From Parasponia andersonii (lineage: Eukaryota; Streptophyta; Magnoliopsida; Rosales; Cannabaceae), in NCBI GenBank assembly GCA_002914805.1, contig JXTB01000044.1, positions 620,733 to 684,732 of the forward strand: DNA of 64,000 bases, in the 5' to 3' direction. Shown here one piece after another: positions 22,747 to 34,173 of the stretch. The stretch's first letter is position 1; every line of letters begins with the position of its first letter. The notes under the pieces were generated by a model that did not search any database, had not been told where the DNA came from, and was given only the letters and a program-made list of their open reading frames with translations. The position numbers were made by a program, and so were the translations under genes.

Positions 22747-25392
22747 ATGATGTTGTCTTTCAAAGAAATGCCTATCACGGCCTCGGGCTTGTTCTCGGCC
22801 TACGCCTCTTTCTCCGCCACCATGATGCTCGTGAGGTCAATCGCCAACGAGCTGATCCCTCACGAGCTCCGATCCTACCTCTACTCTGCCATCTGCCAAC
22901 TCTTCACCCCTCTCTCCTCCGATCTCACCCTCATCATCGACGAATTCTACGGCATGGCTCGCAACCAGGTCTTCGACGCCGCAGAGCTCTACCTCCGCAC
23001 CAAGGTCAGCCCTAAATCCGCCCGGCTCCGAGTCGCGAAGGCCCCGAGGCAGAAAAACCTCGCCGTCGCGATCGACCGCGGGGAGCGAATCGAGGACGAA
23101 TTCGACGAGATCCGGCTTAATTGGCGGTTCGTCTGGATCGAACCGGAGAACAACAGCCGGTCCGGCGAGAAGCGGCACTTCGAGCTGAGCTTCCACAAGA
23201 ATTTCAAAGACAGAGTGTTAGGGCTTTACCTCCCCTCGGTCCTGATCCGAGCCAATGCCATTAAAGAAGAGCAAAAAGCCGTCAAGATCTACAGTCGGGA
23301 GTGTCCGTACGACGACGACGACGGCGGCCGCGGCGGCTGGGGATCGGTGAACCTGGAGCATCCGTCGACGTTCGAGACCTTGGCGATGGAGCCGGATTTG
23401 AAGAGAGCGATAATGGAGGACTTGGACAGGTTCGTGAGGAGGAAGGAGCTTTACAAGAAGGTGGGGAAAGCTTGGAAGAGAGGCTACTTGTTGTACGGAC
23501 CGCCTGGTACTGGGAAATCGAGCTTGATTGCCGCCATGGCTAACTACCTCAACTTTGACATTTACGATTTGGACCTTACTAGTATATACTCCAATTCGGA
23601 CTTGAAAAGGGTATTGTTGTCAACCACCAATCGCTCTATCTTGGTGATCGAAGATATTGATTGCAGCGTTGATTTGCAGAACCGGCAATTTGAAGAGCAT
23701 TTTGAAGCTTCCAACACCAAGGTGCGTACTCCGTATATGTATGTGTATGTCTTCTTGAGTTTGTTATCTTAAATTTTAGAATAATTATTTTCTCTTATGT
23801 GTATGTCTTCTTGAGTTTGTTATCTTAAATGAATAATTATCTAATAATTAATTTTCAACCAAGAATATGAAAAATTTATTACCAATCAAATAATACATTA
23901 ATGATAACTCTAGTATTTTTAAAACTTTTGTAACTTTTATTGGTGTATGGTTACTGTTATATTTCCTAAAAGCTAATTGTGTTACAAATGTCCTTATAAA
24001 TTTGTACATTTTTGAGGTAGATGTATTTTATCTCCAATTTTCAACGTACTTGTTTTATTGAAATTTTTTTTGAATTATTTCGGTCTAAGTGATTTATTTG
24101 ATTATAATTATCTACCGTTTTATATTCATTGTCAATTATGCTCTAATTTTTCTTCAATTTCTGAGGAGAAATTAGAATCTTATCTTATTTGAATTCAGTC
24201 TTTTGAGTTACTGATTAGGCCTCACACAACAAAAGCATGCATGCACGGCCTTGAGGTGTCCCCATTGGTTTACCAGTTCTAATGNCATGGCCTAAATGGT
24301 TCGATAGGACAAGAAAGCATTATTGCCAAACTTCCTTCGAAACAATCCATTTTTGCAAGCTAGCTAGTTTCGTCTTATTCACAAAAAACGTTAAAACGTT
24401 TATATATTACACCGAGTCACCAATGACATTAATTCCTACTTTATTACGAACCTTTTTAATGATGTCCTCTGGGAAACTTTTTCTAATGCTGAAAGGGCAT
24501 CTTTATGGGGGAAAAGAATGAACCAGAGTAAAAATGAAACTGAAAAAGAAAAAAATAAATAAAATCACAAAAGAAGATGAAGATGTACATTTTTTATTTT
24601 TAGAACATATTGTAACATTCTTATCCACATTATTATTCTTCATCTTCCATTTTCTTGTTTTATTTTATTTTTATTTTTTGTAATTAAACTCAGATGACGC
24701 TTTCGGGGTTGTTAAACTTCATTGACGGCTTATGGTCTAGCTGTGGAGACGAGAGAATCATAGTGTTCACTACAAACCATAAAGACCGTCTTGACCCTGC
24801 ATTGTTGCGTCCTGGTCGAATGGACATGCACATCAACTTGTCCTATTGCACCACCAACGGTTTCAAAACCCTAGCCTCCAACTACCTAGGAGTCCAAGGC
24901 GATCATCGCCTTTGTGATGAGATCGAAGGCCTTATAAGCGGGATGCAGGTGACACCGGCGGAGGTCGCGGAGGAGCTGATGAAGAGCGACGATACCGACG
25001 TCGCGCTGGAAGGGCTTGTTAATTTCCTCAAGCGAAAGAAAGTTGAGACGAGTGAGACACATGAGAAAGAGAGGGCGGAAGCCGCCGTTCTCATCGACGG
25101 AGTTGTTAATTTTTTGAAGCGAAAGAAGGCGGAGAGTGTTAAGAAGAAGGATAAGGAGAGTCTCGACGCAGTTGTTGCTCTTGAAGAACTTGTCGATTTA
25201 GTCAGACGAAAGAAGATTGAGGCTGATGACGTTTTGAGAAAGGGCAATAAGGAAGAAGGTGGTGGCCTTCAAAAGGCCGTAGCTGGTCCGGAATCTAAAA
25301 GGCTAAAAAGAAGCGAGAACGGTAATGGCGTAAGGAAGAGCAGAAGAGTTGTGGGACGAATGTCTGGCCGAGAAATGGCAAACTGGTTTTAA
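22747..25392 (+). CDS. BCS1-like AAA-ATPase, gene 3, with triplicated C-terminal repeat
   Basis: Exons 22747-23721 and 24694-25392 flank a 972-base phase-0 intron (one N at 24285) and encode 557 residues, the longest of the four paralogs. The start is MMLSFKEMPITASGLFSAYAS; the second ATG at 22750 is equally possible. Order: membrane segment, AAA-associated domain, Walker A GPPGTGKS (251-258, K257), Walker B E302-D303, sensor-1 N near 353 and LRPGRMD near 364. After the usual VALEGLVNFLKRKK helix, that helix region is present three times in tandem with an exact 29-codon period (KRKK/RRKK codons at 25030, 25117, 25204), giving an extended charged C-terminus. Paired with gene 4 by the ECPYDD segment and the FEASNTK exon junction. 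It looks intact. The membrane location and target are inferred from the family only. Confidence 0.93.
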
Positions 25393-26454
25393 ATTTGCCA
25401 CTAATTAAAATTTTGTAAATTATGATTGTTATTATTTTTATTAAAGATGATATAGTGCCTGCAACAAAAAAGGGTGAAAGAAACCTAACAATTTTTCCTC
25501 CACAAATACATACTGAATCTTTTTTAATATGATTCAGTAATAGAAGATCGTTAACTTCTCTATGCACTTTGTAACAACTGATCACCACTTTTGATTAAGT
25601 AGAAAGAGTGACATGATTGAAGAGCCTCTTTCCAAAACTGAATTAATTTTAATTCTTTTGTTTCAGTAAGGGAGTTTCATGAACTCGGACATTTATAGAT
25701 TTTAATACTAGCGAAGGTTTCATTAATATTGAAAATGATATTTAACCTGCGAAGAAAATGCTTCCTCTATAGATGCGATAGCGCAATGAGAATTCACATA
25801 ATAATATCCTTCTAGCACTACTCTCCTATGCTGCTATGCAGAGTGCTTGACTAACTTTTCCGGAGGGTATTTCATGACCCCTAATTAACATCTCATAGCA
25901 ATACACTTCTACCAAATAATAGTACGTTGATGCACGTACAAATTTCTTACAAAACACTATCGAATTAAATTTGCTGTTGTACCCAAATCCAATTACTCCA
26001 AAATTAACTACTTATACATGCATTCAATTTTTGACAAACAATAAGATTTCACTTTTTAAATTGTACAAATATTTATAGAAAAATAAATTATCAGATTTAT
26101 TCAGCTATGTATATTGAGTACACATTAATAGAAAAACACGCGGATTTTTAGTTTTTCTTTTTCTTTTTTAGGTAAAAGCGGATTTTTAGTTTGTATAAAG
26201 TAATTGCGGAAAAAACAAAAATATCCAATTGCTTAGATGAAATGCTCAGTCTATTTATTGATTTTTTTTTATTTTTTAAAAACCTAAAAGAATAGCTCCT
26301 GAGATTAATAAATTGATACAAATTTCACCTTCCATCTTTTTTTTTTTTTTAAAAAAAAAAGTTAGACTTAATTAACGACCTCCATTTATTATAAATTAAA
26401 AGAAAATATTTACTACGTACTATCCAATCTATACCCCACTTTATTAAGAATAAT

Positions 26455-26560
26455 ATATTTTCACGTCTATTCCTTGTATAACTCGAACCTAGGACCGAGA
26501 TTAAGTGCTCTTATCACTTGAGTCAACTCACTTCGTGGATCTAAATTAGATTTTCACCTC
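26455..26560 (-). mobile_element. tRNA-derived SINE-like head
   Basis: On the minus strand TGACTCAAGTGATAAGAGC resembles a pol III A box, and CCTAGGTTCGAGTTATAC some 40 bases later matches a B box (GGTTCGANNCC type). The spacing is tRNA-like. The body and tail could not be delimited. Confidence 0.45.
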
Positions 26561-26721
26561 CCATCTTATTCCATCAACATTATGCAAACTTTATTATTTT
26601 TGAATTGAGCAAAATACTATTATACAAACATCATTAATGAACTTAAAAAAAAATTGTATTATGGATTTCTAACGCTTTTACCTATAAAATCCAGGTTAAT
26701 TTTTTTTTCTAATTTTTGTAT

Positions 26722-26936
26722 GATTTTATTAGAAAAATGTCATTTTTTAAATGTTTTTTAAAAAATACTATTTTGAAATTGTTACTAGTTATCAATTTTT
26801 GAAAACTGATTACTAGTTACCGGTTATCAGTTATAAATACTTTTAGTCACTAGTTACTAGTACCTGCCATTTACTAATTACTAATTTAAAAAATAGTATT
26901 TTTCTAAATATTTTTTAAAAATGTCAATAAAATTCA
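26722..26936. mobile_element. Foldback MITE-like element
   Basis: About 45-base imperfect inverted ends: the left holds AAAAATACTATTTT and the right its inverted match AAAATAGTATTTTT, both bordered by TTTTAAA-rich DNA and ATTTTATT outer ends. The core repeats TTACTAGT-like words. No ORF. Confidence 0.55.
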
Positions 26937-27862
26937 TGTCGGATCTAAAAAATAAAGCCCGTCGTACAATGCCTAATTTTCATTTGTATTAATGGTTTTC
27001 CACATATATTCTTATTCTTATTTATTTTGAACCGACCACCCTTTGTTTGTTTAGCTGTAGTAGTTCTGGTTACCGTGAGAAGGAGTGAATTCTATATTAA
27101 TTTGCAAATCCAAAATACTATTTTGTACTTTTTGAAAATTGGAGTGACAAATGGACCAAAGAAAATATCTATTTAATTTTTTTCGGACTATTAAACCAAT
27201 ATATATGATCATGATCCATAATTAAAAGGTTAATATAATATTTTAAATATTAAATATTAATATTTCTTTACCAAATTATAGAATTGATGAGTATCGGAAA
27301 GGACCCGCGTCAAAACTCAAAAGAACTTTGAACCTGAATCGACTTTTTTCCTAGTAGGGGTGATGAGGTAACTCTGTGTTTTCCTAATAATTCTTTCATG
27401 ATTATTTTTCAAAAAAGCATTTTTAAATTTAAATTTTAGATTTAATCAAAACAAACACTAGCAGCTCATGAGGTTGACTTAATTATACCAACCGCCTTCT
27501 CCTTAACAATGAAGAAAACAACATTGTTAATGTTTGTCCTAGTTTTGAACAAATTAATAACCTTACCCTAAAGGGTTGGATTTTCAGTTTAAAAACAATT
27601 AAAAAAGGAACGTGAGATTTTTTTTAATCACCTTCTGTATAATAAATAAATAAAAAAGAAACCTTTTTAAATTACTGAAAACCGCCAGCTCGTCTTAAGT
27701 GTAGACTTGATTTGATTTGATTTTATTTTATTTATTTTTTTGATAAAAACTTGATTTTATTCTTGGGGAGAAAGAAACCCACTATTATTTTATTATTATT
27801 ATATTTTTGTATTACATAACTCCAAAAACAAATATATTATCCAGCCGAGCAAGCTCAACGCA

Positions 27863-27870
27863 TATAAAAA
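27863..27870 (+). promoter_or_regulatory. Putative TATA box of AAA gene 4
   Basis: TATAAAAA at 27863-27870, about 155 bases upstream of the ATG at 28026, in a region that changes from AT-rich to GC-rich. Confidence 0.45.
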
Positions 27871-28025
27871 AGACCATGAATGAAACCCATTTTCCACCAC
27901 CACAGTCTCTCCAGCTCAGTCGAGATTAAAAAAAAAAAACAAAAAAACAAAAACACACGAACACACTCTGAACTCTCCGGATTCCGTCGGCCAAGCCAAG
28001 GCAGGCCCAACCCGGCCCAGAGAAG

Positions 28026-30322
28026 ATGTTTCCTTCGTTCAAAGAAGCGCCGACGACGGCGTCGGCGTTGTTCTCGGCGTACGCCTCGGTGGCGGCTTCG
28101 ATGATGCTGGTGCGGTCCATGGCGAACGAGGTGATCCCGTACGAGCTCCGGTCCTACCTGACCTCCGCCGTGCGCTACCTCTTCACGCCGCTCTCTTCCG
28201 ACCTCACCCTCGTCGTGGAGGAGTTCTCCGGCATGGCCCGCAACCAGGTCTTCGACGCCGCCGAGCTCTACCTCCGCTCCAAGGTCAGCCCCTCCACCGC
28301 CCGCCTCCGCGTCAGCAAGATCCCCCGCCAGAAGGCCATCAACGTCGCCATCGAGAAGGGCGAGCAGGTCTCCGACGAGTTCGAGCGAATCAAGCTCCAG
28401 TGGCGCTTCGTCTGCACCGAGCCCAAGAACAACCACTCGGGCGAGAAGCGGTTCTTCGAGCTCACCTTCCACAAGAGGTTCAAGCACCGAGTCCTCGACT
28501 CGTACCTGCCGTACGTCCTGTTCCGGGCCAAGTCGATCAAGCAGGAGGAGAGGGTCATCAAGCTCTACAACCGGGAGTGCCCGTACGACGAGGTGGAGGA
28601 CGGTGGCAGCAGGGGCGGCGGGCTCTGGGGCTCCATCAATCTTGAACACCCGGCGACGTTTGAGACCCTGGCGATGGACCCGGATATGAAGAGGAGGATC
28701 ATTGAGGATTTGGACCGCTTCATTAGGAGAAAGGAGTTCTATAAGAAGGTGGGTAAGGCTTGGAAGAGAGGCTACTTGCTGTATGGCCCCCCCGGTACCG
28801 GGAAGTCGAGCTTGATTGCCGCCATGGCTAATTACCTCAAGTTTGATATATATGATTTGGAGTTGACTAGCATTTACTCCAACTCTGAGCTGAGGAGGAC
28901 ATTGTTAGCCACCTCGAATCGGTCCATTTTGGTGATTGAGGATATTGATTGCAGCGTTGATTTGCAGAACCGGCAATATGAGGAGGGGTTTGAAGCTTCT
29001 AACACCAAGGTTAGTAGTGCTTAGTAATCTAATTTCTTGTTTGGTTTTGTTAATAGAACATAATGTGGTTTATGGGTTGTTCTCTAATCTCTTTTTTATT
29101 TTCCCCAAAAGAAATTAAAATTTATCTTAAGCTAAGATTATAGGTTCGTTTTTGGTTTATTGTCTATTATCTACCACCAAGAGTTAAAAAGAGCCCAACT
29201 TTTCGGGGAAAAAGTAAATCTAGTACTTATTCATGAACCAAGTTAATATAATTTTTGTTTAAACTATTTATGTAATGATGGATATTGTACTGCATCATAT
29301 TATATCATGACCTTGGAGACCAAATTTTTAACCTTTTAAGCTCCAAATTTTACTTGAGAATGGATTCCTTTTTTTGTATTAAAAAAGTTATGTACTTGAC
29401 TAATCGCTATCCAGAGACTTGTATAAAAACAGTAAAATAAAATAATAAATAAATAAATAAGGGAAAGGAAGGATTTGTGCCTTTTTGGCCTAGTGTGGGT
29501 CAATAAACAATAAGAAACGTGAATAACATCAGTGCCAAAATGTCCTTTAGAACAACCGAAAGTGAAACTGTATTGGTTGGTGGTCTATATCGGATTAGCA
29601 TGATCTAAATGGCGTCCATATGATAAAAATATTTTAATCGAAAAAGATGTATTATTGTAAGAAAATTAGCAATTTATGAGGTTATTGGATTATAGACACA
29701 GAATGCAACAAGAGTAGCTTGTTCAATCAATGTTAAGTATATTGGTCTCTCGTGAATTCGGACTGATACTGACCCGGTTTTGGTGTGACACCACTTGCAG
29801 TTGACACTTTCGGGCCTTTTGAACTTCATTGATGGGTTGTGGTCCAGCTGCGGCGATGAGCGAATTATTGTGTTCACTACAAACCATAAGGATCGGCTTG
29901 ACCCTGCGTTATTGCGTCCTGGTCGAATGGATATGCATATCAATATGTCCTACTGCACCAAAGATGGGTTTAGAACCTTAGCTTCCAATTACCTTGGCAT
30001 TCATTGTAACGGTCATCGCCTTTGCGAGGAAATTGAAGGCCTAATATCCAACACTGAGGTGACCCCAGCGGAGGTTGCGGAGGAGCTAATGAAGAGCGAC
30101 GACGCGGATGTTGCTCTTGACGAGCTTGTTAATTTCCTCAAACGAAAGAAGATTGAGAGCATTGAGAAAAAAGAAGAAGCACAACAAGAACAAGAACAAG
30201 AACAGAAAATAGTTGAACCACCTAAGTCGAAGCGGATTAAGTTAACTGATGGTAATGTAAACAGACTTGCTGTAAACATTAGGAGAAGAGTTGTAAGAGG
30301 AAGATTTAGGAGAGGGTTTTAG
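28026..30322 (+). CDS. BCS1-like AAA-ATPase, gene 4
   Basis: Exons 28026-29009 and 29801-30322 around a 791-base phase-0 intron encode 501 residues. The start MFPSFKEAPTTASALFSAYAS is the first ATG of the family N-terminus. Order: membrane segment near residues 15-40, AAA-associated domain, Walker A GPPGTGKS (254-261, K260), Walker B E305-D306, sensor-1 N near 356 and LRPGRMD near 367. The C-terminal tail has a single KRKK helix, an EQEQEQ-rich linker and a basic end (RRRVVRGRFRRGF). Most of exon 1 is strikingly GC-rich with C/G third positions, unlike exon 2 and the neighbours. A long antisense open frame there is a by-product of this composition. AATAAA at 30354-30359 is a likely poly(A) signal. 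Intact; sister of gene 3. Confidence 0.94.
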
Positions 30323-31387
30323 ACAATTTTAAGTTTGTAAATTATGTTGGATCAATAAAATTCATCCAGTGTTTTGATTAATTTATTGTGTTTTAGTTCG
30401 CTTGACATTGTCTTGTTTAACTTTTTTGTAGTTACCTACACATAGAAGGAGGTGACTTTATTAGCAACTACCTCTTGACAAACATGATCTTCGAGGCAAA
30501 TCTTCTACAACTCGACTAGAAAGTCAACAATTAACCTTAATTTGCAAAGAATGCAACAAGGAGTAGTGAGACCCAAACCGTGTAAAAGACTTTAACAGTA
30601 CCGCGTTTTGCAGTTGACTTAAGCCTTAGACTAGCGGTTGTTCATTGGATTTACAAGAACGCCCTTCTTCCACTGCATTCACCAATTGCCACATGTGTAA
30701 ACTCCCTTACATAAAGCGAGGACGGCATTGTAAATTTGTAATTAAGGATACGAAAACCAATCATATTTTACTCGAGTTCTTCTCATTTAGGAAGCTCTGC
30801 CTCTCTTCAAACTTCAATGTTTACACTTTCGAGTTCTTGAGAGAAACAGCAAAGGGTAATCTAGAACTGTTCTGATCTAATTCTGGTGCAAAACTCAACT
30901 GTCAGTTTACCCTTTTCTCAAGTGAGTTTTGTTTATTTAGTTGATGTTTATTTCATGAATATGATTTTTTTTTAGTACCTGCTGTTGCAGGGCAGCTCAT
31001 CTGATTCAGTTCAATTCCAGGGCCCAACTTTAGATTCTAGATTAAGCAATAAACAAGAACTCTGCTGTAAGTTTTACATACCCAGATTCAGTTTTGTTAC
31101 AATTTTAACAATAGTGAATATAATTTTGAATTTTCTGGGGTTTTTTTATATTGAAAATGAAATCCTCCATGTCACTATTTAGTGTTTTTTTTTCTTCTTT
31201 ATAATATAGCTTTAACCAAGTAGTAACCAAATTGGCAAAATATATACAAAATTGAGTTTCATAAGCTCATAGCAAAATGAGTATCTACATCTTGTTCGAT
31301 TTTTTTTTCCCCCAAAAGAGAGAATAGAACTGATTTTTTCTGTCCTTTTTTTTTTCCTTAGCTATCAGATATGTTTTAGGCAAAGAC
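30323..31387 (+). other. ZAR1 promoter and split 5' leader
   Basis: The interval from AAA gene 4 to the NLR start codon has no ORF of substance. Splice signals suggest leader introns: a small exon at about 30991-31066 bounded by TTGCAG and GTAAGT, and a second acceptor TTTCCTTAG ending at 31361 that places the last leader exon at 31362-31387. A first leader exon may end near 30855. This is inferred from splice-site sequence only. Confidence 0.45.
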
Positions 31388-33937
31388 ATGGTGGATGCTG
31401 TGGTATCTGTGTTCTTGGAAAAGTTGCTAGGAGCTCTTTCAGAAGGGAGCCGGGTTCTGATCGAATTCCGGGATCAATTCGAAACTCTACAAAAGGAGCT
31501 TCTATTAATGCAAAGTTTTCTCAAAGATGCAGAGAGGATTAAGAGGAAAAACAAAAACCAGATCCTGAGCCGTTTTATGGTTGACTTGCGAGAGCTAATA
31601 TATCAAGCTGAGGACATGCTTGCAGATTGTGAACTCCAGTCAATGGATAATGATAGTGGTTGGCTAATGTGTTTCAATCCTTCGCGGCTTCCATTCCAGT
31701 ACCAAACCGGGAAGCGCCTCGAAGAAATGAATAGGAAGATTTCCAATATCAAGACGAACATATCAACTTATCTTGGAGTGCCACTTCTGACTCAACCAGG
31801 AGGTGATCCACACAATGACCAAATACCCAGATGGAGCACTCCTGTGTATGATCATACCCAGGTTGTTGGCTTGGAAGGTGATACTAGGAAGTTAAAGGAG
31901 TGGCTGTTGGAATCTGACAAGGAGATATTGGCCATTGGAGTTGTGGGGATGGGTGGGTTGGGTAAGACAACTATTGCTCAGAAAGTGTTTAATGACAGGG
32001 AAATGGAGGATCATTTTGAAAGGCGTATATGGGTTTCGGTTTCTCAAACTTTCACTGAAGAACAAATCATGAGAAGCATGTTAAGGAACTTGGGGGATGC
32101 CAGTACAGGAGATACTGCAGGTGAACTGTTGAAAAAGATAAACCAGTATCTCTTGGGCAAGAGGTTTTTGATAGTGATGGATGATGTTTGGGAGGGGGAT
32201 CTCAGTTGGTGGCATAGAATCTATGGAGGACTGCCTAAGGGGAATGGAAGTGGTGTCATTATTACTACAAGGATAACCGAAGTTGCACAAAAGATGTCAG
32301 TGAAAGAAACAAGAATGCATAGGCCCAAATGCCTTAGTAAGGATAATAGTTGGCTTCTGTTTCGGAAGGTAGCATTTGCAGCTGAGGGAGGTGAGTGTAA
32401 ATATCGGGAATTGGAGGATGTTGGAGAGGAAATTGTTGAGAAGTGTAGGGGCCTTCCTTTAGCAATCAAAGCAGTTGGAGGAATAATGCTCTGTAAACCA
32501 GCTCGCTATCCTGAATGGAAGCGTATTGTAGACCATTTTCGAGATGAGCTGGCTGAAAACGATAACTCTGTCATGGCTTCACTTCAGTTGAGCTATGATG
32601 AACTCCCATCTTACCTCAAATCCTGCTTCCTCTGCCTGTCTGTTTATCCGGAGGATTGTGTCATAACAAAGGATCAGTTGGTTCATTGGTGGATTGGAGA
32701 AGGTTTTGTTCCTCTGAGATGTGGTAGATCAGCAACTGAAGCTGGTGAGGATTGTTTCACAGGGTTGACAAATCGGTGTTTGCTAGAAGTGGTTGACAAG
32801 ACTTATTACGGCACCATAGACACCTGTAAAACTCATGATATGGTTCGCGATTTGGTCATTGGAATCGCGAAAGAAGATGCATTTCTTGGGAAAGACGTTT
32901 CCAATAGCCGCCATTTGAGCATTGACACCCCCATGGCCCGCGAGCAGATGATTGCCAACGCAAAGTTGCGGGCATTGTTGTCTACAACCAAGAGTGGTGA
33001 AGTGAACAGGATTGCTTCAAATATAGCTAGGAAGTTCTGTGAATCTCGCTACCTTAGAGCCATTGACCTCTCAAGATCAATCTTTGAAACCCCTCTATCA
33101 GGTCTTCTAAGAAATGTTGGTTATCTCCAACACTTGACTTATCTCAGCGTAAACAACACTCACCCGCTGGTTCAACTTCCACCATCACTGGAAAAGCTTC
33201 ACAATCTGCAGATTTTAGATGTCAGCTACTGTCAAAATCTCAAGTCACTCCCTACTTATATAGTCACTTTCAAGAAGCTAAGGATCTTAGACGTGAACCA
33301 TTGTGGTTCACTCGAATCCTTGCCTAAAGGGTTGGGAAGACTTTCACAGCTCGAAGTGTTACTCGGTTTCAAACCTGCCAAATCAAACCAACCAGAAGGT
33401 TGCCGCATTGGTGAGCTGAGAAACCTAATGAAACTGAGGAAACTCGGTCTCCAACTTACTCGAGGCGATGAGATTGCAGACACTGAGGTCCATGCCATGG
33501 TGAAGCTACAAGAACTGCAGCATCTGTCAATAAGTTGTTTTGATTGTCATGGCGATGATATCATTACGAAACTCGACAAGTTCTATCCTCCTGAACAGCT
33601 CCATGAGCTGAGTCTCAAGTTCTATCCAGGAAAGATTAGTCCAATGTGGCTAAACCCCATCTCACTTCCCATGTTGAGGTACCTCTCAATATGTTCAGGC
33701 AATCTTTCAAAGATGCACCAAGGCTTCTGGGGTGATGACAACACTGCTGTTTGGAGAATTGAGGGAATGCTGTTGGAATCTCTCTCAGATTTTGAAGAAG
33801 AATGGCTGAAGGTGAAGCAAGTTATGCCTTCACTACGGGTTGTTAGTGCCAGTTGGTGCCCAGAATTGGTGTCTTTTCCGATTGAAGATATTGGGTTCAG
33901 AGGGCGCGTTTGGAAGAAGGAAGAGCAAACTAACTAA
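31388..33937 (+). CDS. ZAR1: CC-NB-ARC-LRR immune receptor, ZAR1 ortholog
   Basis: Single-exon gene of 849 residues, close to the known ZAR1 length. ZAR1 is a cytosolic coiled-coil NLR that, with RLCK-XII pseudokinases (ZRKs), senses bacterial effector-modified kinases and forms a pentameric calcium-permeable resistosome. The N-terminus MVDAVVSVFLEK keeps the acidic residue at position 11 used in the channel. Then come a coiled coil with RELIYQAEDML, P-loop GMGGLGKTT (187-195, K193), RNBS-A RIWVSVSQTF, kinase-2 FLIVMDDVW, RNBS-B GVIITTR, GLPLAIKAVGG, LSVYPEDC and the MHD-equivalent HDM at 483-485, followed by leucine-rich repeats. Segments such as YDHTQVVGLEGD and FTEEQIMRS are ZAR1-type. No stop, frameshift or integrated domain. 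It is probably functional. No ZRK kinase gene lies in this window. Confidence 0.95.
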   Translation: MVDAVVSVFLEKLLGALSEGSRVLIEFRDQFETLQKELLLMQSFLKDAERIKRKNKNQILSRFMVDLRELIYQAEDMLADCELQSMDNDSGWLMCFNPSRLPFQYQTGKRLEEMNRKISNIKTNISTYLGVPLLTQPGGDPHNDQIPRWSTPVYDHTQVVGLEGDTRKLKEWLLESDKEILAIGVVGMGGLGKTTIAQKVFNDREMEDHFERRIWVSVSQTFTEEQIMRSMLRNLGDASTGDTAGELLKKINQYLLGKRFLIVMDDVWEGDLSWWHRIYGGLPKGNGSGVIITTRITEVAQKMSVKETRMHRPKCLSKDNSWLLFRKVAFAAEGGECKYRELEDVGEEIVEKCRGLPLAIKAVGGIMLCKPARYPEWKRIVDHFRDELAENDNSVMASLQLSYDELPSYLKSCFLCLSVYPEDCVITKDQLVHWWIGEGFVPLRCGRSATEAGEDCFTGLTNRCLLEVVDKTYYGTIDTCKTHDMVRDLVIGIAKEDAFLGKDVSNSRHLSIDTPMAREQMIANAKLRALLSTTKSGEVNRIASNIARKFCESRYLRAIDLSRSIFETPLSGLLRNVGYLQHLTYLSVNNTHPLVQLPPSLEKLHNLQILDVSYCQNLKSLPTYIVTFKKLRILDVNHCGSLESLPKGLGRLSQLEVLLGFKPAKSNQPEGCRIGELRNLMKLRKLGLQLTRGDEIADTEVHAMVKLQELQHLSISCFDCHGDDIITKLDKFYPPEQLHELSLKFYPGKISPMWLNPISLPMLRYLSICSGNLSKMHQGFWGDDNTAVWRIEGMLLESLSDFEEEWLKVKQVMPSLRVVSASWCPELVSFPIEDIGFRGRVWKKEEQTN

Positions 33938-34173
33938 TGAATAAGAAGGGAAGGAAGAGGAAAAACAAAAGAGTGCAAATTGGTCGTCACTTTGTTCATT
34001 TTAATAGTGTAGTTTTATTTTATTTAATTTTAATTTTTTAAGTTTCTTACTGTTTTGAGTCTAATCAATGTATTGAAGGTAGGTTTTTTTTTTTTTTCCA
34101 AAGAAATATTTTCTGATATAGGAAGAGATTATTGTTATTTTTTTTTTAATTCAAAGTGAAATGGGATTGATAT

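Larger units (their letters stand above)
25393..28025. other. Intergenic region between AAA genes 3 and 4
   Basis: AT-rich and non-coding. It holds a SINE-like head (about 26455-26560) and a foldback MITE (about 26722-26936), listed separately. Long A/T runs near 26330-26360 look like insertion scars. No gene is visible. Confidence 0.5.

Noticed and set aside
22590-23015. 141-residue open frame starting before AAA gene 3
   Set aside because: It overlaps the real first exon in another frame and shows Arg/His/Pro-rich frame-shadow composition.
27855-28649. 264-residue open frame antisense to AAA gene 4
   Set aside because: It mirrors the GC-rich coding exon, has a low-complexity Leu/Glu/Val composition and no family features.
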